Positions 1 to 9,063 of a DNA stretch of 64,000 nt are shown here, piece after piece (within the stretch, counting starts at the first letter, position 1; every line of letters begins with the position of its first letter). Source of the DNA: Bacteroidota bacterium (GTDB lineage: Bacteria > Bacteroidota > Bacteroidia > UBA4408). The notes beneath the pieces were generated by a model, which was not told the DNA's origin, made no database searches, and was given only the letters and a program-made list of their open reading frames with translations. The DNA is taken from assembly GCA_016721765.1 (NCBI GenBank), contig JADKHO010000003.1:115001-179000 (forward strand), written 5' to 3'. The position numbers were made by a program, and so were the translations under genes.

Positions 1-2
1 CG

Positions 3-695
3 ACCAAGTATGCGTTTAATTTGGATTTTATTGGGTCTTTTCAGGAGAGAGCACAGGAGTATAATTTCCAAAACTATTATTCGAATCATTTTATATGGAA
101 AAATAATTTTGGCGCCGGCAGAGAACAAAGTGCTGCTATTCAATTCAGCTCAAAAAATATTTTTAATGTAAGTGTTCAATATAGCAATTTGGACCGTTAT
201 GTCTTTTTGGATTCAAATTCTTTGCCCGCCCAAATGAGCGACAAGCTTTCCTTTTTATCGGGTAATTTTGAGAAACTATTAAAGCTTGGTTCGTTTTACA
301 TCAATGCGCGAGTTGTTTATCAAAAGGTTATTTCTGATTCCGATATACTGGGGCTGCCCAAGTTATTTACACGAAATTCGATTTACTGGTCGCGTATGGT
401 TTTTAAAAAGGCGATGGACCTACAGATTGGCTTTGATGTTATGTATTGTTCGAAGTATTATGGATTGGCCTATCAACCTGCGCTTGCATCTTTTTATTAT
501 CAAAAAACCAAACAGATTGGAGGGTATCCTGCACTTGATTTCTTTATCAATTTTAAAATACGTCAGGCACGCGTATTTTTTAAAGTGGATCATTTAAATT
601 ATGGTTTATCCGGAGGACAGTATGCATTTACCCCCAGTTACCTGTTGCCAGGAAGGACCTTTCGATTTGGTTTAAGCTGGTTGTTTTCAAACTAG
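3..695 (+). CDS. C-terminal part of a putative outer-membrane porin (5' truncated by the window)
   Basis: The frame is already open at base 3 and runs to a stop at 693-695, so the N-terminus lies outside the window. A TTG at 21 could be read as a start, but the residues before it (TKYAFN) continue the same barrel-like pattern. The visible 230 residues alternate polar and aromatic residues. They contain stretches such as NYYSNHFIWKNNF and end in RFGLSWLFSN, an aromatic-rich ending typical of outer-membrane beta-barrels. The pattern recalls the Bacteroidota putative-porin family (Porin_10-like). No plug domain or TonB box is visible. Role inferred: a pore or barrel in the outer membrane, substrate unknown. 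carA follows about 110 bases downstream on the same strand but has its own promoter. Confidence 0.6.
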   Translation, partial: TKYAFNLDFIGSFQERAQEYNFQNYYSNHFIWKNNFGAGREQSAAIQFSSKNIFNVSVQYSNLDRYVFLDSNSLPAQMSDKLSFLSGNFEKLLKLGSFYINARVVYQKVISDSDILGLPKLFTRNSIYWSRMVFKKAMDLQIGFDVMYCSKYYGLAYQPALASFYYQKTKQIGGYPALDFFINFKIRQARVFFKVDHLNYGLSGGQYAFTPSYLLPGRTFRFGLSWLFSN

Positions 696-742
696 ACTTT
701 ATCGGTTGAAGATAAAATGTTAACAAAAGGCGCTTCCCAATT

Positions 743-772
743 TTGCCTTCGCTGAATTTTAGATTAATTTTG
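743..772 (+). promoter_or_regulatory. Bacteroidota-type promoter of carA
   Basis: TTG at 743-745 and TAATTTTG at 765-772 match the family consensus TTG-N(17-23)-TAnnTTTG with a 19-base spacer. If the final G is about -7, transcription starts near 779, about 30 bases before the carA ATG at 809. The first in-frame start-like codon of the carA frame (TTG 743) lies inside this promoter, which argues against an extended N-terminus. Confidence 0.65.
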
Positions 773-808
773 CCCGCGTTCGATTTATCGGCCATTATCC
801 CCCCTACT

Positions 809-1939
809 ATGAAGCTAAGTGAGAAGCAAAAAGCGTTGTTGGTATTACAAGATGGCACTGTTTATAGTGGCGTAGCAATTGGAAAAATTGGTACTGCCTT
901 TGGAGAAATTTGTTTCAATACCGGGATGACCGGATATCAAGAAATTTTTACTGATCCTTCCTATTATGGCCAACTGATGTTGATGGCCAATGTACATGTT
1001 GGAAATTATGGCACGCACGCTTCAGAAATTGAATCGAGTAAGATTCAAATTTCGGGCTTGATTTGCAAAAGCTTCAGTGAAATGTATTCGCGCAAAGCAG
1101 GAGAAGGAAGTTTGCAAGATTTCTTAAGCAATCAAAATTGTGTTGGGATTTCGGAACTTGATACGCGTGCTTTGGTGCAACATATTAGAGATAAAGGTGC
1201 GATGAATGCTATCATTTCTTCGGAAGAATTGGATATCGAAAAATTGAAACTGAGATTAAAAACCGTTCCGAGTATGGAAGGTTTAGAACTGGCCTCTAAA
1301 GTATCTACCCAAAAACCATATAACCTTGGTAATGCAGATGCTGATTTGCGAGTTGCAGTATTGGATTTCGGGGTTAAAAGAAACATTTTACAGTGTATGG
1401 TTGAGCGTGGATGTTATGTAAAGGTGTTTCCTTACAATACTACTTTCGAACAAATAAGTTCGGAATCATTTACTGGTTATTTTTTATCGAATGGTCCAGG
1501 TGATCCTTCTGCCATGGGATATACTCATGAAACCATAAAATCAATTCTAAATTCAGATAAACCTGTTTTTGGAATTTGCTTGGGTCATCAATTACTTGCT
1601 GAAGTGCTGGGAGTAAGAACATACAAAATGCACAATGGTCATCGCGGAATAAATCATCCGGTAAAAAATTTAGTTAGCGGAAAGTGTGAAGTAACCTCAC
1701 AAAATCATGGATTTGCGGTGAATGCAGAGGATGTAAAAAAGCATAAGGATTTAGAAATAACCCATATCAATCTCAATGACGATACTTTAGAAGGCATGCG
1801 TATGAAGACTAAAAAAGTTTTTAGCGTGCAGTATCACCCCGAAGCATCACCCGGTCCGCACGATTCGCGTTATTTATTTGATGAATTTATTGAAAACATG
1901 CGCGTTTCGATAAGCGAGAAAAAGCCGATGGTTGTTTGA
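809..1939 (+). CDS. carA: carbamoyl-phosphate synthase small subunit (glutaminase)
   Basis: This is the glutamine amidotransferase subunit of carbamoyl-phosphate synthase. It hydrolyses glutamine and channels ammonia to CarB for arginine and pyrimidine synthesis in the cytoplasm. The N-terminal domain (residues 1-145) is typical (LVLQDGTVYSG, FNTGMTGYQE). The class I amidotransferase domain follows, with VLDFGVKRNIL, FLSNGPGDPS, the nucleophile Cys257 in GICLGHQL, and the His/Glu of QYHPEASPGP near the end. The 376 residues match the family (E. coli about 380). The ATG at 809 was chosen over an upstream TTG because the upstream residues are not conserved-looking and overlap the promoter. carB is not in the window. 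In many Bacteroidota carA lies beside eno and gltA, as it nearly does here. Confidence 0.96.
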   Translation: MKLSEKQKALLVLQDGTVYSGVAIGKIGTAFGEICFNTGMTGYQEIFTDPSYYGQLMLMANVHVGNYGTHASEIESSKIQISGLICKSFSEMYSRKAGEGSLQDFLSNQNCVGISELDTRALVQHIRDKGAMNAIISSEELDIEKLKLRLKTVPSMEGLELASKVSTQKPYNLGNADADLRVAVLDFGVKRNILQCMVERGCYVKVFPYNTTFEQISSESFTGYFLSNGPGDPSAMGYTHETIKSILNSDKPVFGICLGHQLLAEVLGVRTYKMHNGHRGINHPVKNLVSGKCEVTSQNHGFAVNAEDVKKHKDLEITHINLNDDTLEGMRMKTKKVFSVQYHPEASPGPHDSRYLFDEFIENMRVSISEKKPMVV

Positions 1940-2071
1940 GTCTTGAATAAGTAAGATTTTAATTAGCATTATGTTTGCATGTTGCTTATTTTTCTTAGCA
2001 TTTCATTAAGCTTGCTTCTCTTCGTTAAATATATTCAGTGCTTTAACAGGTAAGAAAATGAGGATTTAGAT

Positions 2072-2102
2072 TTGTTGCCCGCCTAATCCGTTCCTATTTT
2101 TG
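2072..2102 (+). promoter_or_regulatory. promoter of the PKD/T9SS protein gene
   Basis: TTG at 2072-2074 (or 2075-2077) and TATTTTTG at 2095-2102 fit the Bacteroidota consensus with a 20- (or 17-) base spacer. The predicted transcription start is near 2109, giving a leader of about 20 bases before the ATG at 2129. Confidence 0.55.
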
Positions 2103-2128
2103 AAATATTAAATTTAATCCATAAAAAA

Positions 2129-4840
2129 ATGAAAAGAAAAATTTTATTCTCGATGCTCCTTGCATTTCTTTCCTTTAGTGCAGCCAGAGCCCAATGCTAT
2201 GCCGGATTTGTATATTACAATGCGCCGGGATCAACTACTGTTAACTTTTACGATTCGAGTATGGTGACCCTAGGTTCCATTACCGGATATTCGTGGGACT
2301 TTGGGGATAATTCGAATGGGACAGGTGCAAACCCGGTTCATTCTTACAATTCAGTTGGAACCTATGGAGTGATGTTGACCATAACTACAAGTACGGGTTG
2401 CAACAGTACCTATTATGATACCGTTTGGGTAGGTGTACCGCAATGTAATATGTATGCTTACATTTCACATGCTCAATTGGTGCAAACCTTAACTGCGAAT
2501 GTGGTTGGTGGGACACCTCCTTATACCTATAATTGGACAATTACCGGTGGAACAGGCCAATCTACTCAGGCATTTAGTCCAGGTGTGTATTGCGTAACCA
2601 TAACAGATATGATGGGATGTGTAACTCAATCTTGCTATTCTGTAACTTCTAATTCAACTTGTCAGGCTTCATTTTTAACTCAAACAACACCAGGAAGTTC
2701 TACTGTTAGTTTTACTGATAGCAGCAGTACCTCAATTGGCACTATTTCATCTTATACCTGGAGTTTTGGGGATGGCGGGAATGCATATATTGCAAATCCA
2801 ACACACACATACAATTCAATAGGAACTTATTTGGTTACTTTAACTATTAACACCAGCAATGGATGTAGTAGTACTGATTGGGATACAGTATATGTGGGAA
2901 CTCAAGCTTGCAACCTGACTGCAAATTTAAGTTATGATACGCAAAATGGTTTTTTAAATGCGCAGGTGAATAATAGCACTGGTCCATACACCTATATTTG
3001 GTCGCCTTCCGTTGGATTAAGCAATCCAACAATTTCTAATCCGGCTGTTTCTGTTACTTTTCCAACAACTTATTGTGTTACCATTACAGATACGAATGGA
3101 TGTACATATCAGGGATGTATTGTTGCTAGCCCTGCATATACAGATACTATTTGTGGAAATGTGTTTAATGATGTAAACGGAAATGGAATTCAAGATTCAA
3201 CTGAATTACCGGGCTATGGCTATTTAACTATTTATGGAAATAATAGTCAGTATTATGCTTATGTGGATAGCAGCACCGGGCATTACACGGCAGCAGTGCC
3301 TTCAGGAACCTACTCTATTTGGTTTTGTACAATGGGTACATTAAGTTCCTTTAGTATCCCAGCTGATGATTCAAGTGGTTGTGCTTTTTATAATAATGTA
3401 GTTATAAGTGGTGGCGGAATGCATTGCGGTTATAATTTTGGTATACAGTACAATCAAGGTTTTATAGAGGGAGATATTTTTGTAGATGCTAATAATAATG
3501 GATTGTTTGATTCGAATGAATCAGCCATTCCTTATCAAAGTGTGCATGCAGGAAATTATTGGGGATATACCAATCAGTATGGGCATTATCAACTCACAGT
3601 ATTGCCGGGAACCTATACTGTTTCGTTTTCGCCAAGTGGAATTTATGCAGGATATGCACTTTCAACACCTTCTTCTTATAGCTGCACTGTTACGAATAGC
3701 TCAACATCTTCCAATAATAATTTTGGTATTTATGTCATTCCCGGTTCTACTAATTTATCGGTTAGCATTATTCCGCATACTACCGTAACACCAGGCTTTC
3801 CTTCTTGGTATGACATTTATGTAAATAATGTGGGAGCAAATGCTACTACAGCAACCCTCACGATGCAGTATGATGCTGCGTTAAATTTTACGAATGCAAC
3901 TCCTACACAAACGTCAGTTAATACAAGCACCAAAACAATTTCTTGGAATATTCCATTAATGGCGCCGGGAACAAGCCGTAGCTTTTATGTGCGTTTTACT
4001 GCAAATATTGGAATTACACTCGGTGCTTCAACACTTGAGTTTGTAGATGTTGTTGCGAATAATGGAATTGATGTAAACCTTTCAAACAATTTTGATTCGG
4101 TGCATCAAACCATAACGGGTTCTTGGGATCCTAATAATAAATTGGTTGTCTCCAGCAATTACAACGACCCAACGTATCAGGTAATTTCAAGTGTAAATCC
4201 GAATCAAACTATCGACTATACCATTAATTTTCAAAATACTGGGAATGCGCCTGCTGTGAATGTTTCGGTATTGGATGATTTATCGGCCGATTTGGATGCT
4301 TCCAGTTTTGTATTGTTGGGAGCTAGTCATACAGCGAATGTTAGCCGCAATGGAAATCATTTGAGTTTTGTTTTTCCTAATATAATGCTTGAAGATTCTA
4401 CGCACAATGAGCCTGCGAGTCATGGATTTATTAATTTTAGAGTGAATGCTAACGCCGGATTAAGCGCCGGTCATACTATATTGGATAAGGCAGATATTTA
4501 TTTTGATTTTAATGCTCCGGTTGCCACTAACGATGCTAATTTGCTCTTGATAAATCCTCTGGGAATTCCAGCAGTGAATGCAGCAGATGCAGGATTTATT
4601 TCACCTAACCCTATCCGTGATTTCTTTACAGTTAACTTAACGCTAAGCTCAATGGCAGATGTAAACTGTACGGTTAGAAGCATTGATGGAAGAGTGGTAA
4701 AACAACTTGTATTCAACAACCAAACCAGTGGTGCAAAATCATTGCGGGTGGATGCTTCTGATTTATCGGAAGGGGTTTATATGATTGAGTTTACTGACGG
4801 AAAAAAGATACGAATTATTAAAGCAGTGAAAACGAAATAA
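2129..4840 (+). CDS. secreted multidomain PKD / SdrD_B-like protein with T9SS type A sorting domain
   Basis: A 903-residue exported protein. The signal peptide ends near ARAQ/CYAG (residue 21). The domains in order are: PKD (about 25-105, YSWDFGDNSNGTG); a SprB-like repeat (about 107-170); a second PKD (about 178-257, YTWSFGDGGN); a second SprB-like repeat (about 261-335); two SdrD_B-like modules (about 339-535, each with VDANNNGLFDSNE-type calcium-loop sequence); a conserved-repeat domain (about 545-660); a domain starting WDPNNKLV of the DUF7619 type (about 667-810); and a C-terminal T9SS sorting domain (about 820-903, FISPNPIRDFFTVNL, then KKIRIIKAVKTK). The PKD-SprB pair is duplicated. 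Such proteins are carried across the outer membrane by T9SS and attached to the surface or released. An adhesin or surface-matrix role is likely but not shown. Confidence 0.85.
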   Translation: MKRKILFSMLLAFLSFSAARAQCYAGFVYYNAPGSTTVNFYDSSMVTLGSITGYSWDFGDNSNGTGANPVHSYNSVGTYGVMLTITTSTGCNSTYYDTVWVGVPQCNMYAYISHAQLVQTLTANVVGGTPPYTYNWTITGGTGQSTQAFSPGVYCVTITDMMGCVTQSCYSVTSNSTCQASFLTQTTPGSSTVSFTDSSSTSIGTISSYTWSFGDGGNAYIANPTHTYNSIGTYLVTLTINTSNGCSSTDWDTVYVGTQACNLTANLSYDTQNGFLNAQVNNSTGPYTYIWSPSVGLSNPTISNPAVSVTFPTTYCVTITDTNGCTYQGCIVASPAYTDTICGNVFNDVNGNGIQDSTELPGYGYLTIYGNNSQYYAYVDSSTGHYTAAVPSGTYSIWFCTMGTLSSFSIPADDSSGCAFYNNVVISGGGMHCGYNFGIQYNQGFIEGDIFVDANNNGLFDSNESAIPYQSVHAGNYWGYTNQYGHYQLTVLPGTYTVSFSPSGIYAGYALSTPSSYSCTVTNSSTSSNNNFGIYVIPGSTNLSVSIIPHTTVTPGFPSWYDIYVNNVGANATTATLTMQYDAALNFTNATPTQTSVNTSTKTISWNIPLMAPGTSRSFYVRFTANIGITLGASTLEFVDVVANNGIDVNLSNNFDSVHQTITGSWDPNNKLVVSSNYNDPTYQVISSVNPNQTIDYTINFQNTGNAPAVNVSVLDDLSADLDASSFVLLGASHTANVSRNGNHLSFVFPNIMLEDSTHNEPASHGFINFRVNANAGLSAGHTILDKADIYFDFNAPVATNDANLLLINPLGIPAVNAADAGFISPNPIRDFFTVNLTLSSMADVNCTVRSIDGRVVKQLVFNNQTSGAKSLRVDASDLSEGVYMIEFTDGKKIRIIKAVKTK

Positions 4841-4861
4841 CCCGATTTGTGATTCACTCAA

Positions 4862-4897
4862 AACCCGACTTGCGCAGGCAGGTCGGGTTTTTTGTTT
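4862..4897 (+). terminator. rho-independent terminator of the PKD/T9SS gene
   Basis: A 12-bp stem (AACCCGACTTGC, 4862-4873, pairing with GCAGGTCGGGTT, 4878-4889, one G-U pair) with a 4-base loop is followed directly by a T-rich run. It lies 22 bases after the stop codon. Confidence 0.85.
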
Positions 4898-5068
4898 TTA
4901 TTTTGGGATAGACCATTGCCATTCAATAATAAATGACTTAATTCGTTTTAACAATATATAAGTGCTTGTGGCAAAGGCTTTTTAGTATACTCAGCTGTTT
5001 TGTGTCACCGTTTAGTTTATTAATTCGCTTTTTGAAATTTAAACTTTTCAATTTTAATCTTAAGTAAA

Positions 5069-6718
5069 ATGGTTAATACATCGATTGATGTTTTTATAAA
5101 AAGGAGTTTTTTGTTTTTGTTTTTGCTTATCTCTTGGGCATCTTATGCGCAACAATCACCTGCAATTGTTTGGGAGTATAAAGAAAAGGAAGGAAGCGGT
5201 GAGTTTATTAAAGCCGATAGCCAGGGAAATATAATTGTGGTTGGCTCTACAGATTATATATCTAGCCTGGGAGACTATTCCCGGATAAGAATTATCAAGC
5301 AAGATAAAAATGGGAATATCATCTGGCAACAAATTTATGTGGATTCAGTTACTTCCTACCCTGATAAAGCATTTGATATTGCCTTGGATACCTTTGATAA
5401 TATTTATATTGCCGGACGGACTAATTTTGACAGCAGTGTACCACCCCCGGATTTTAGCCAATCCCTTGTTCTTAAGTATGATACTCATGGGAATTTATTG
5501 TGGGTAAGGAAATGGGGAAATAATCTTCAAATGGGTGGCGGAATTAATAGAATGAAGCTTTTTGAAAATAAGTATGTATGTGTTGTGGGTTATATGGATT
5601 CGTGGATAACTGGTTATAAGAATAGTTTTATCCTTCAATACGACAGCAGCGGTGTGCTTAATTGGGCGGATACAACATATGCAAATTATAATAATTTTTT
5701 TGTTGATGTTGAACAAGATAAATTGGGTAATTCATATATAACTGGTGTTACAGCGTGTTGCTTACCTGGCTTTGATACTAAAGTTTTGAAGTATAATTTA
5801 AGTGGAAATATAGTCTGGTCAAAAATTCTCACTGATTCTATTCATCTCTATATTTATCCTAAAGATGCTGTAATTGATGATTCTGCCAATATTTATGTTG
5901 GCGGTGAAATTAAAAAAACTTCCGGGCCTAATGATTACGATTTTTATTTGATAAAAATTGATAGTAGCGGTAACCAAAAGTGGTTCGAGTCATATGCAAA
6001 TACTAATACGGCAGATTGGGAAAACTTAAATGGTTTAATACTAGATTATGACAATGACTGTTACTTATTTGGCTATATTTCAATTGGTGGCGGAGGTCAG
6101 GGAGTTCCTGTAATAAATAAATTTAAAAAGGATGGAAGTTTTGATTGGAGTTGGAAATATGATTCTACAAATGGTGGTGGTGGAGGAATTTTTTATGATG
6201 CACTATTAGTTCAAGATAGCTCTCTTATTTTTGGGGGAAGCTGCAAGTCAATTAATTTATCTCAAGCTGGAGCCTTTGCGGTATCTTTTAATATCAGTGG
6301 GATTAAAAAGTGGATTTATGAAAGTTCTAACAAATGTAATTTTAAATCCATAGAGAAGTTTGATACTTCACTTTATGCAACAGGTTGGGATTATGCTTCA
6401 CCTCCAACTTTTAATTTCGATTCATTATATATCTGTAAATTAAAATTCGATACCTTAAACTCAATTGAAAAAATAGAGGTTGAATCTTATAGTATTATCT
6501 ATCCCAATCCATTTGCTAATGAATTAAATCTTGAAGTGTCTATTAAAAAAGATATATCTCATGTTAGTATATTAAACGTGTTTGGAGAAAAGATTCTTGA
6601 AAAGAGCAGTGAACCCTTTCGCAAGATAGAGACGAACCTTTTACGAAATGGTGTCTATATCGTTGAAATAATATTTTCTGATAACACTAAACAATTAGTC
6701 AAAGCCTTTAAAAATTAA
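5069..6718 (+). CDS. secreted beta-propeller (SBBP-like) protein with T9SS sorting domain
   Basis: A 549-residue exported protein. The signal peptide ends at ASYAQ/Q (about residue 28). The body holds seven repeats of the form (L/I)K.D..GN..W, for example IKQDKNGNIIWQ, LKYDTHGNLLW, LKYNLSGNIVW and IKIDSSGNQKW. These are the blade signatures of Bacteroidota SBBP-type beta-propellers, so a seven-bladed propeller is plausible. The last 85 residues form a T9SS type A sorting domain (SIIYPNPFANELNLEV ... NGVYIVEIIF ... KQLVKAFKN). The function is unknown, and surface binding or sensing is only a guess. The product of the neighbouring gene (2129-4840) is also a T9SS cargo, but a terminator separates the two. 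The ATG at 5069 starts slightly before the hydrophobic core. A later start inside the signal sequence cannot be excluded. Confidence 0.8.
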   Translation: MVNTSIDVFIKRSFLFLFLLISWASYAQQSPAIVWEYKEKEGSGEFIKADSQGNIIVVGSTDYISSLGDYSRIRIIKQDKNGNIIWQQIYVDSVTSYPDKAFDIALDTFDNIYIAGRTNFDSSVPPPDFSQSLVLKYDTHGNLLWVRKWGNNLQMGGGINRMKLFENKYVCVVGYMDSWITGYKNSFILQYDSSGVLNWADTTYANYNNFFVDVEQDKLGNSYITGVTACCLPGFDTKVLKYNLSGNIVWSKILTDSIHLYIYPKDAVIDDSANIYVGGEIKKTSGPNDYDFYLIKIDSSGNQKWFESYANTNTADWENLNGLILDYDNDCYLFGYISIGGGGQGVPVINKFKKDGSFDWSWKYDSTNGGGGGIFYDALLVQDSSLIFGGSCKSINLSQAGAFAVSFNISGIKKWIYESSNKCNFKSIEKFDTSLYATGWDYASPPTFNFDSLYICKLKFDTLNSIEKIEVESYSIIYPNPFANELNLEVSIKKDISHVSILNVFGEKILEKSSEPFRKIETNLLRNGVYIVEIIFSDNTKQLVKAFKN

Positions 6719-6830
6719 TTTATTTAATTCCTCTATTCTGAATACTAAACTATTCCCGCTGGCGTAATACTTACATTCTTGTGCATTTAAAATAATTTTC
6801 AACTTAATAAATGCACCATTCTCCAATTCA

Positions 6831-7979
6831 TCAAGGATACTGCGCATATAAAATGTTGCTCCAATTGTAACAAAAGTTATTGGTAGAAATGGATGCGGTG
6901 ATGTCTTGAATGCCATACCAATCGGCAAAAGCGGGAGAACTTGCGTTCCCATCGCCATTGGTGTCGCCACCGTGTGCGTCATCCAGGTAACTGGTAAAAT
7001 AAACTCCGGGTAACCCATAGCCTTGAATGGAATTCATACCTTCTTTATAAGTGATTTTATTTCCGGGAGCAGGGCTGTCTTTTACTTTGATGATAACGCC
7101 CGCCGCTAGAATGAGTTTAGTGCCGGGATGGGTGATGTAAAGTGAACCGGTGAGCACAAAGGGAACTTCGTCTTCGAGCCAGCTTACATCGCTTAATGCT
7201 TCGTTGGCTTCATTGGTGATAAAGATTCCATTGAAATCGTTTTTTTGTGCGGCGTTGTTGGGGTTATGAAATACATTGCTGTTGTCGATGCTCAGAAAGG
7301 GATTGATAAAAACGGGTTTAATGCATCCGTAAAAAATAGAATTCGTTAATTTAAAATTGGTATCGTGGCAACTGCGCGCATCTACCACTCCATAGCCATT
7401 GAAAACCGCTTCACCCCCACAAAAGGCAAAAGTGCAACGGTCGATTATGCCATAAAAACTCTGAAACTCCAAAGTAGGTTGACCGGCACCCGGGCTAGGA
7501 CCTTCGCCACCATACAAAAAGGTGCAATACTTATAAACGCAGCTGCTGGTATTCATCACAATTCCGCCCCAGTCGCCTCTTGCAGGTGTGCTAGTTGTGC
7601 CATCGCCATTCGTATCGCCTCCGTTGGCATCGTCTTTAAAAGAGGTAAAAACAATGGGTTTGTCGGCAGTTCCAACAGCGTTTATTTGTCCGGTAGCGCT
7701 AACTGTAATGGCATTGTCGAACACATTATTTTTGAATTTTATTATTGTCCCTGCTTGAATGGTAAGGGTGCTAGAAACATCAATGGAACTGGCATTTATA
7801 ACATAAATGTGGCAAGGATCCCAAGTGGTTGGGCTGCTAATGTTTGTTGTTACCTCTACCACAGTTGGTGTGCAAGCAGGTGTTGTATCTTCAGGTGTTT
7901 CGGTTGTGCTCTCGTCTTTTTTACAACCATTAATTAAGACGGTAAAAAGCAGAATTAGAAGTGTGGCAAATTTTTTCAT
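6831..7979 (-). CDS. secreted lipoprotein with duplicated beta-helix-like units
   Basis: A 382-residue lipoprotein with a signal sequence and the lipobox LINGC (Cys19), followed by a charged, threonine/proline-rich linker. Two similar units follow, each with a FKDDANGGDTNGDG or YLDDAHGGDTNGDG calcium-loop-like motif, then a DWxGI motif and a short aromatic strand. The repeated strands (TLTIQAGTIIKFKN, GTKLILAAGVIIKVKD) suggest a right-handed beta-helix-like fold. The C-terminus (YNWSNILYAQYP) aligns with the end of the first unit, so the stop appears natural. Another reading frame overlapping the end runs a little further but is not supported. The gene is convergent with the beta-propeller gene. 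A minus-strand TACTTTTG (-7-like element) lies at 8000-8007. Function unknown. Confidence 0.8.
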   Translation of the reverse strand: MKKFATLLILLFTVLINGCKKDESTTETPEDTTPACTPTVVEVTTNISSPTTWDPCHIYVINASSIDVSSTLTIQAGTIIKFKNNVFDNAITVSATGQINAVGTADKPIVFTSFKDDANGGDTNGDGTTSTPARGDWGGIVMNTSSCVYKYCTFLYGGEGPSPGAGQPTLEFQSFYGIIDRCTFAFCGGEAVFNGYGVVDARSCHDTNFKLTNSIFYGCIKPVFINPFLSIDNSNVFHNPNNAAQKNDFNGIFITNEANEALSDVSWLEDEVPFVLTGSLYITHPGTKLILAAGVIIKVKDSPAPGNKITYKEGMNSIQGYGLPGVYFTSYLDDAHGGDTNGDGNASSPAFADWYGIQDITASISTNNFCYNWSNILYAQYP

Positions 7980-8371
7980 TTTTGGTTTTTTAGATTAACC
8001 AAAAGTACTTGAATATGTTTACCGCCCTGTAAATACTGATGAGAATCATGTTGCTATGGTTTTGGCTATTAAAGGGATGGGTCAGCAAAGCCTTTGTAAA
8101 ATCAGTATAATCCAAGCACAATCCGCGCAAATGTAAGCGTTGAACTTTTGTAAGTTTGATTATCTGCATTTATACCTAGATTTAAAAATTATTGAAACCA
8201 ATACTTTTTTATGTTGATTTATTGAGAATTTAAAAACCCTTTTCCTTCAACTTGGTGTACCTTATTTATTTAGTTTATGTATTCATGGTGGCTTATTAGA
8301 TTCAATCAAATTCCTTAGCACCATTATGTTTTTTTACTTTTTGCATGATCAAAAAGGTAACAAAAAATCTA

Positions 8372-8538
8372 GGCTTATGATAAATTGGCTAAAATTTGAA
8401 TTAATTTTTACAGCGCAACCCAAGCGCTCGAAATGATTTTTGGAACAATCAAAATCACTGACTCGCTCGAGGATTGCTTACACAGGGCCCGCGCAAAAAA
8501 ATGAATACAAATTTCTTAACGCCAATTTCTCATAGGCC
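8372..8538. repeat. foldback element: long imperfect inverted repeat enclosing a second hairpin
   Basis: The left arm (8372-8415, from GGCTTATGATAAATTGGC to ACAGCGC) is an imperfect reverse complement of the right arm (8491-8538, from GCGCAAAAAA to CATAGGCC). Each arm is about 45 bases. Between them, AAGC-CTCGA (8422-8431 region) can pair with TCGAG-gatt-GCTT (8466-8479 region), forming an inner hairpin. The core and right arm are repeated at 8723-8856. No transposase is nearby. It could be a MITE-like element or a structured RNA. Confidence 0.55.
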
Positions 8539-8722
8539 GGTCCTTTTCGTTCTTGATTCAAACTGAATGAAAATTTGGTAAAACTAAAATGATGATCTGG
8601 ATTAAATCAAATGCCACGTATAGGTATAAAAGCTGATAAGCATAAAAATGTAAGTTAATTTTTACTCATTTTTTGTTTAATTTCAAAGGTATTCGTGATT
8701 CGGCTTTGCCTTAATTGCGAAG

Positions 8723-8856
8723 CAACCCAAGCGCTCGATAATACATAGTATTAACAATCAAACTTGAGGTCTCGCTCGAGGATTGCTTGCACAGGCCCAC
8801 GCTTAAAAATGAATTCAAATTTCTTAACGTCAATTTCTCATAGGCCAGTCTTTTCA
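8723..8856. repeat. second, partial copy of the foldback element
   Basis: This is a direct repeat of 8416-8548 at an offset of about 307 bases. It shares CAACCCAAGCGCTCG, CTCGCTCGAGGATTGCTT, ACAGG, AATTTCTTAACG and CAATTTCTCATAGGCC, with divergence in the loop region. The inner hairpin (AAGCGCTCGA with TCGAG-gatt-GCTT) is kept while the loop differs. The left outer arm of the first copy is not clearly recognisable here. Confidence 0.6.
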
Positions 8857-9063
8857 TAGTTCAGAGATGATTTTTGATAGGCAGCGTTTCATAATAAATT
8901 CATATAATTAGGTTAAAATTTCATAATTAGGTAAAATTGCGGGTAAGCATATTCGGAAAACTTAAAAAATTAAAAAGCAATTATTTTAAGGGCTTTAATA
9001 GCCGTGCTATTCAAATATTTATCTATTTTTGAGACGCTAATTTTTATTCTAAAAATTCGATTT

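Larger units (their letters stand above)
7980..9063. other. 1.1-kb non-coding, repeat-rich interval upstream of eno
   Basis: No frame here has coding character. The interval holds a short inverted repeat around 8334-8353 (CTTTTTG, then CAAAAAG), a foldback element (8372-8538), a partial direct duplicate of its core (8723-8856), and a -7-like TATTTTTG at 9024-9031 that may serve eno. The rest is AT-rich with nothing recognisable. Confidence 0.6.

Noticed and set aside
743..808. 22-residue N-terminal extension of CarA from a TTG
   Set aside because: The codons coincide with a consensus promoter and the extension is unlike CarA.
6695..7018. Minus-strand frame overlapping the end of the beta-helix lipoprotein gene and extending past its stop
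   Set aside because: The lipoprotein frame's own end aligns with the end of its first internal repeat, so a frameshift or second gene is not needed.
7365..7937. 190-codon plus-strand frame
   Set aside because: It is antisense to the lipoprotein gene. Its residue pattern reflects the Asp/Gly/Asn repeats read backwards.
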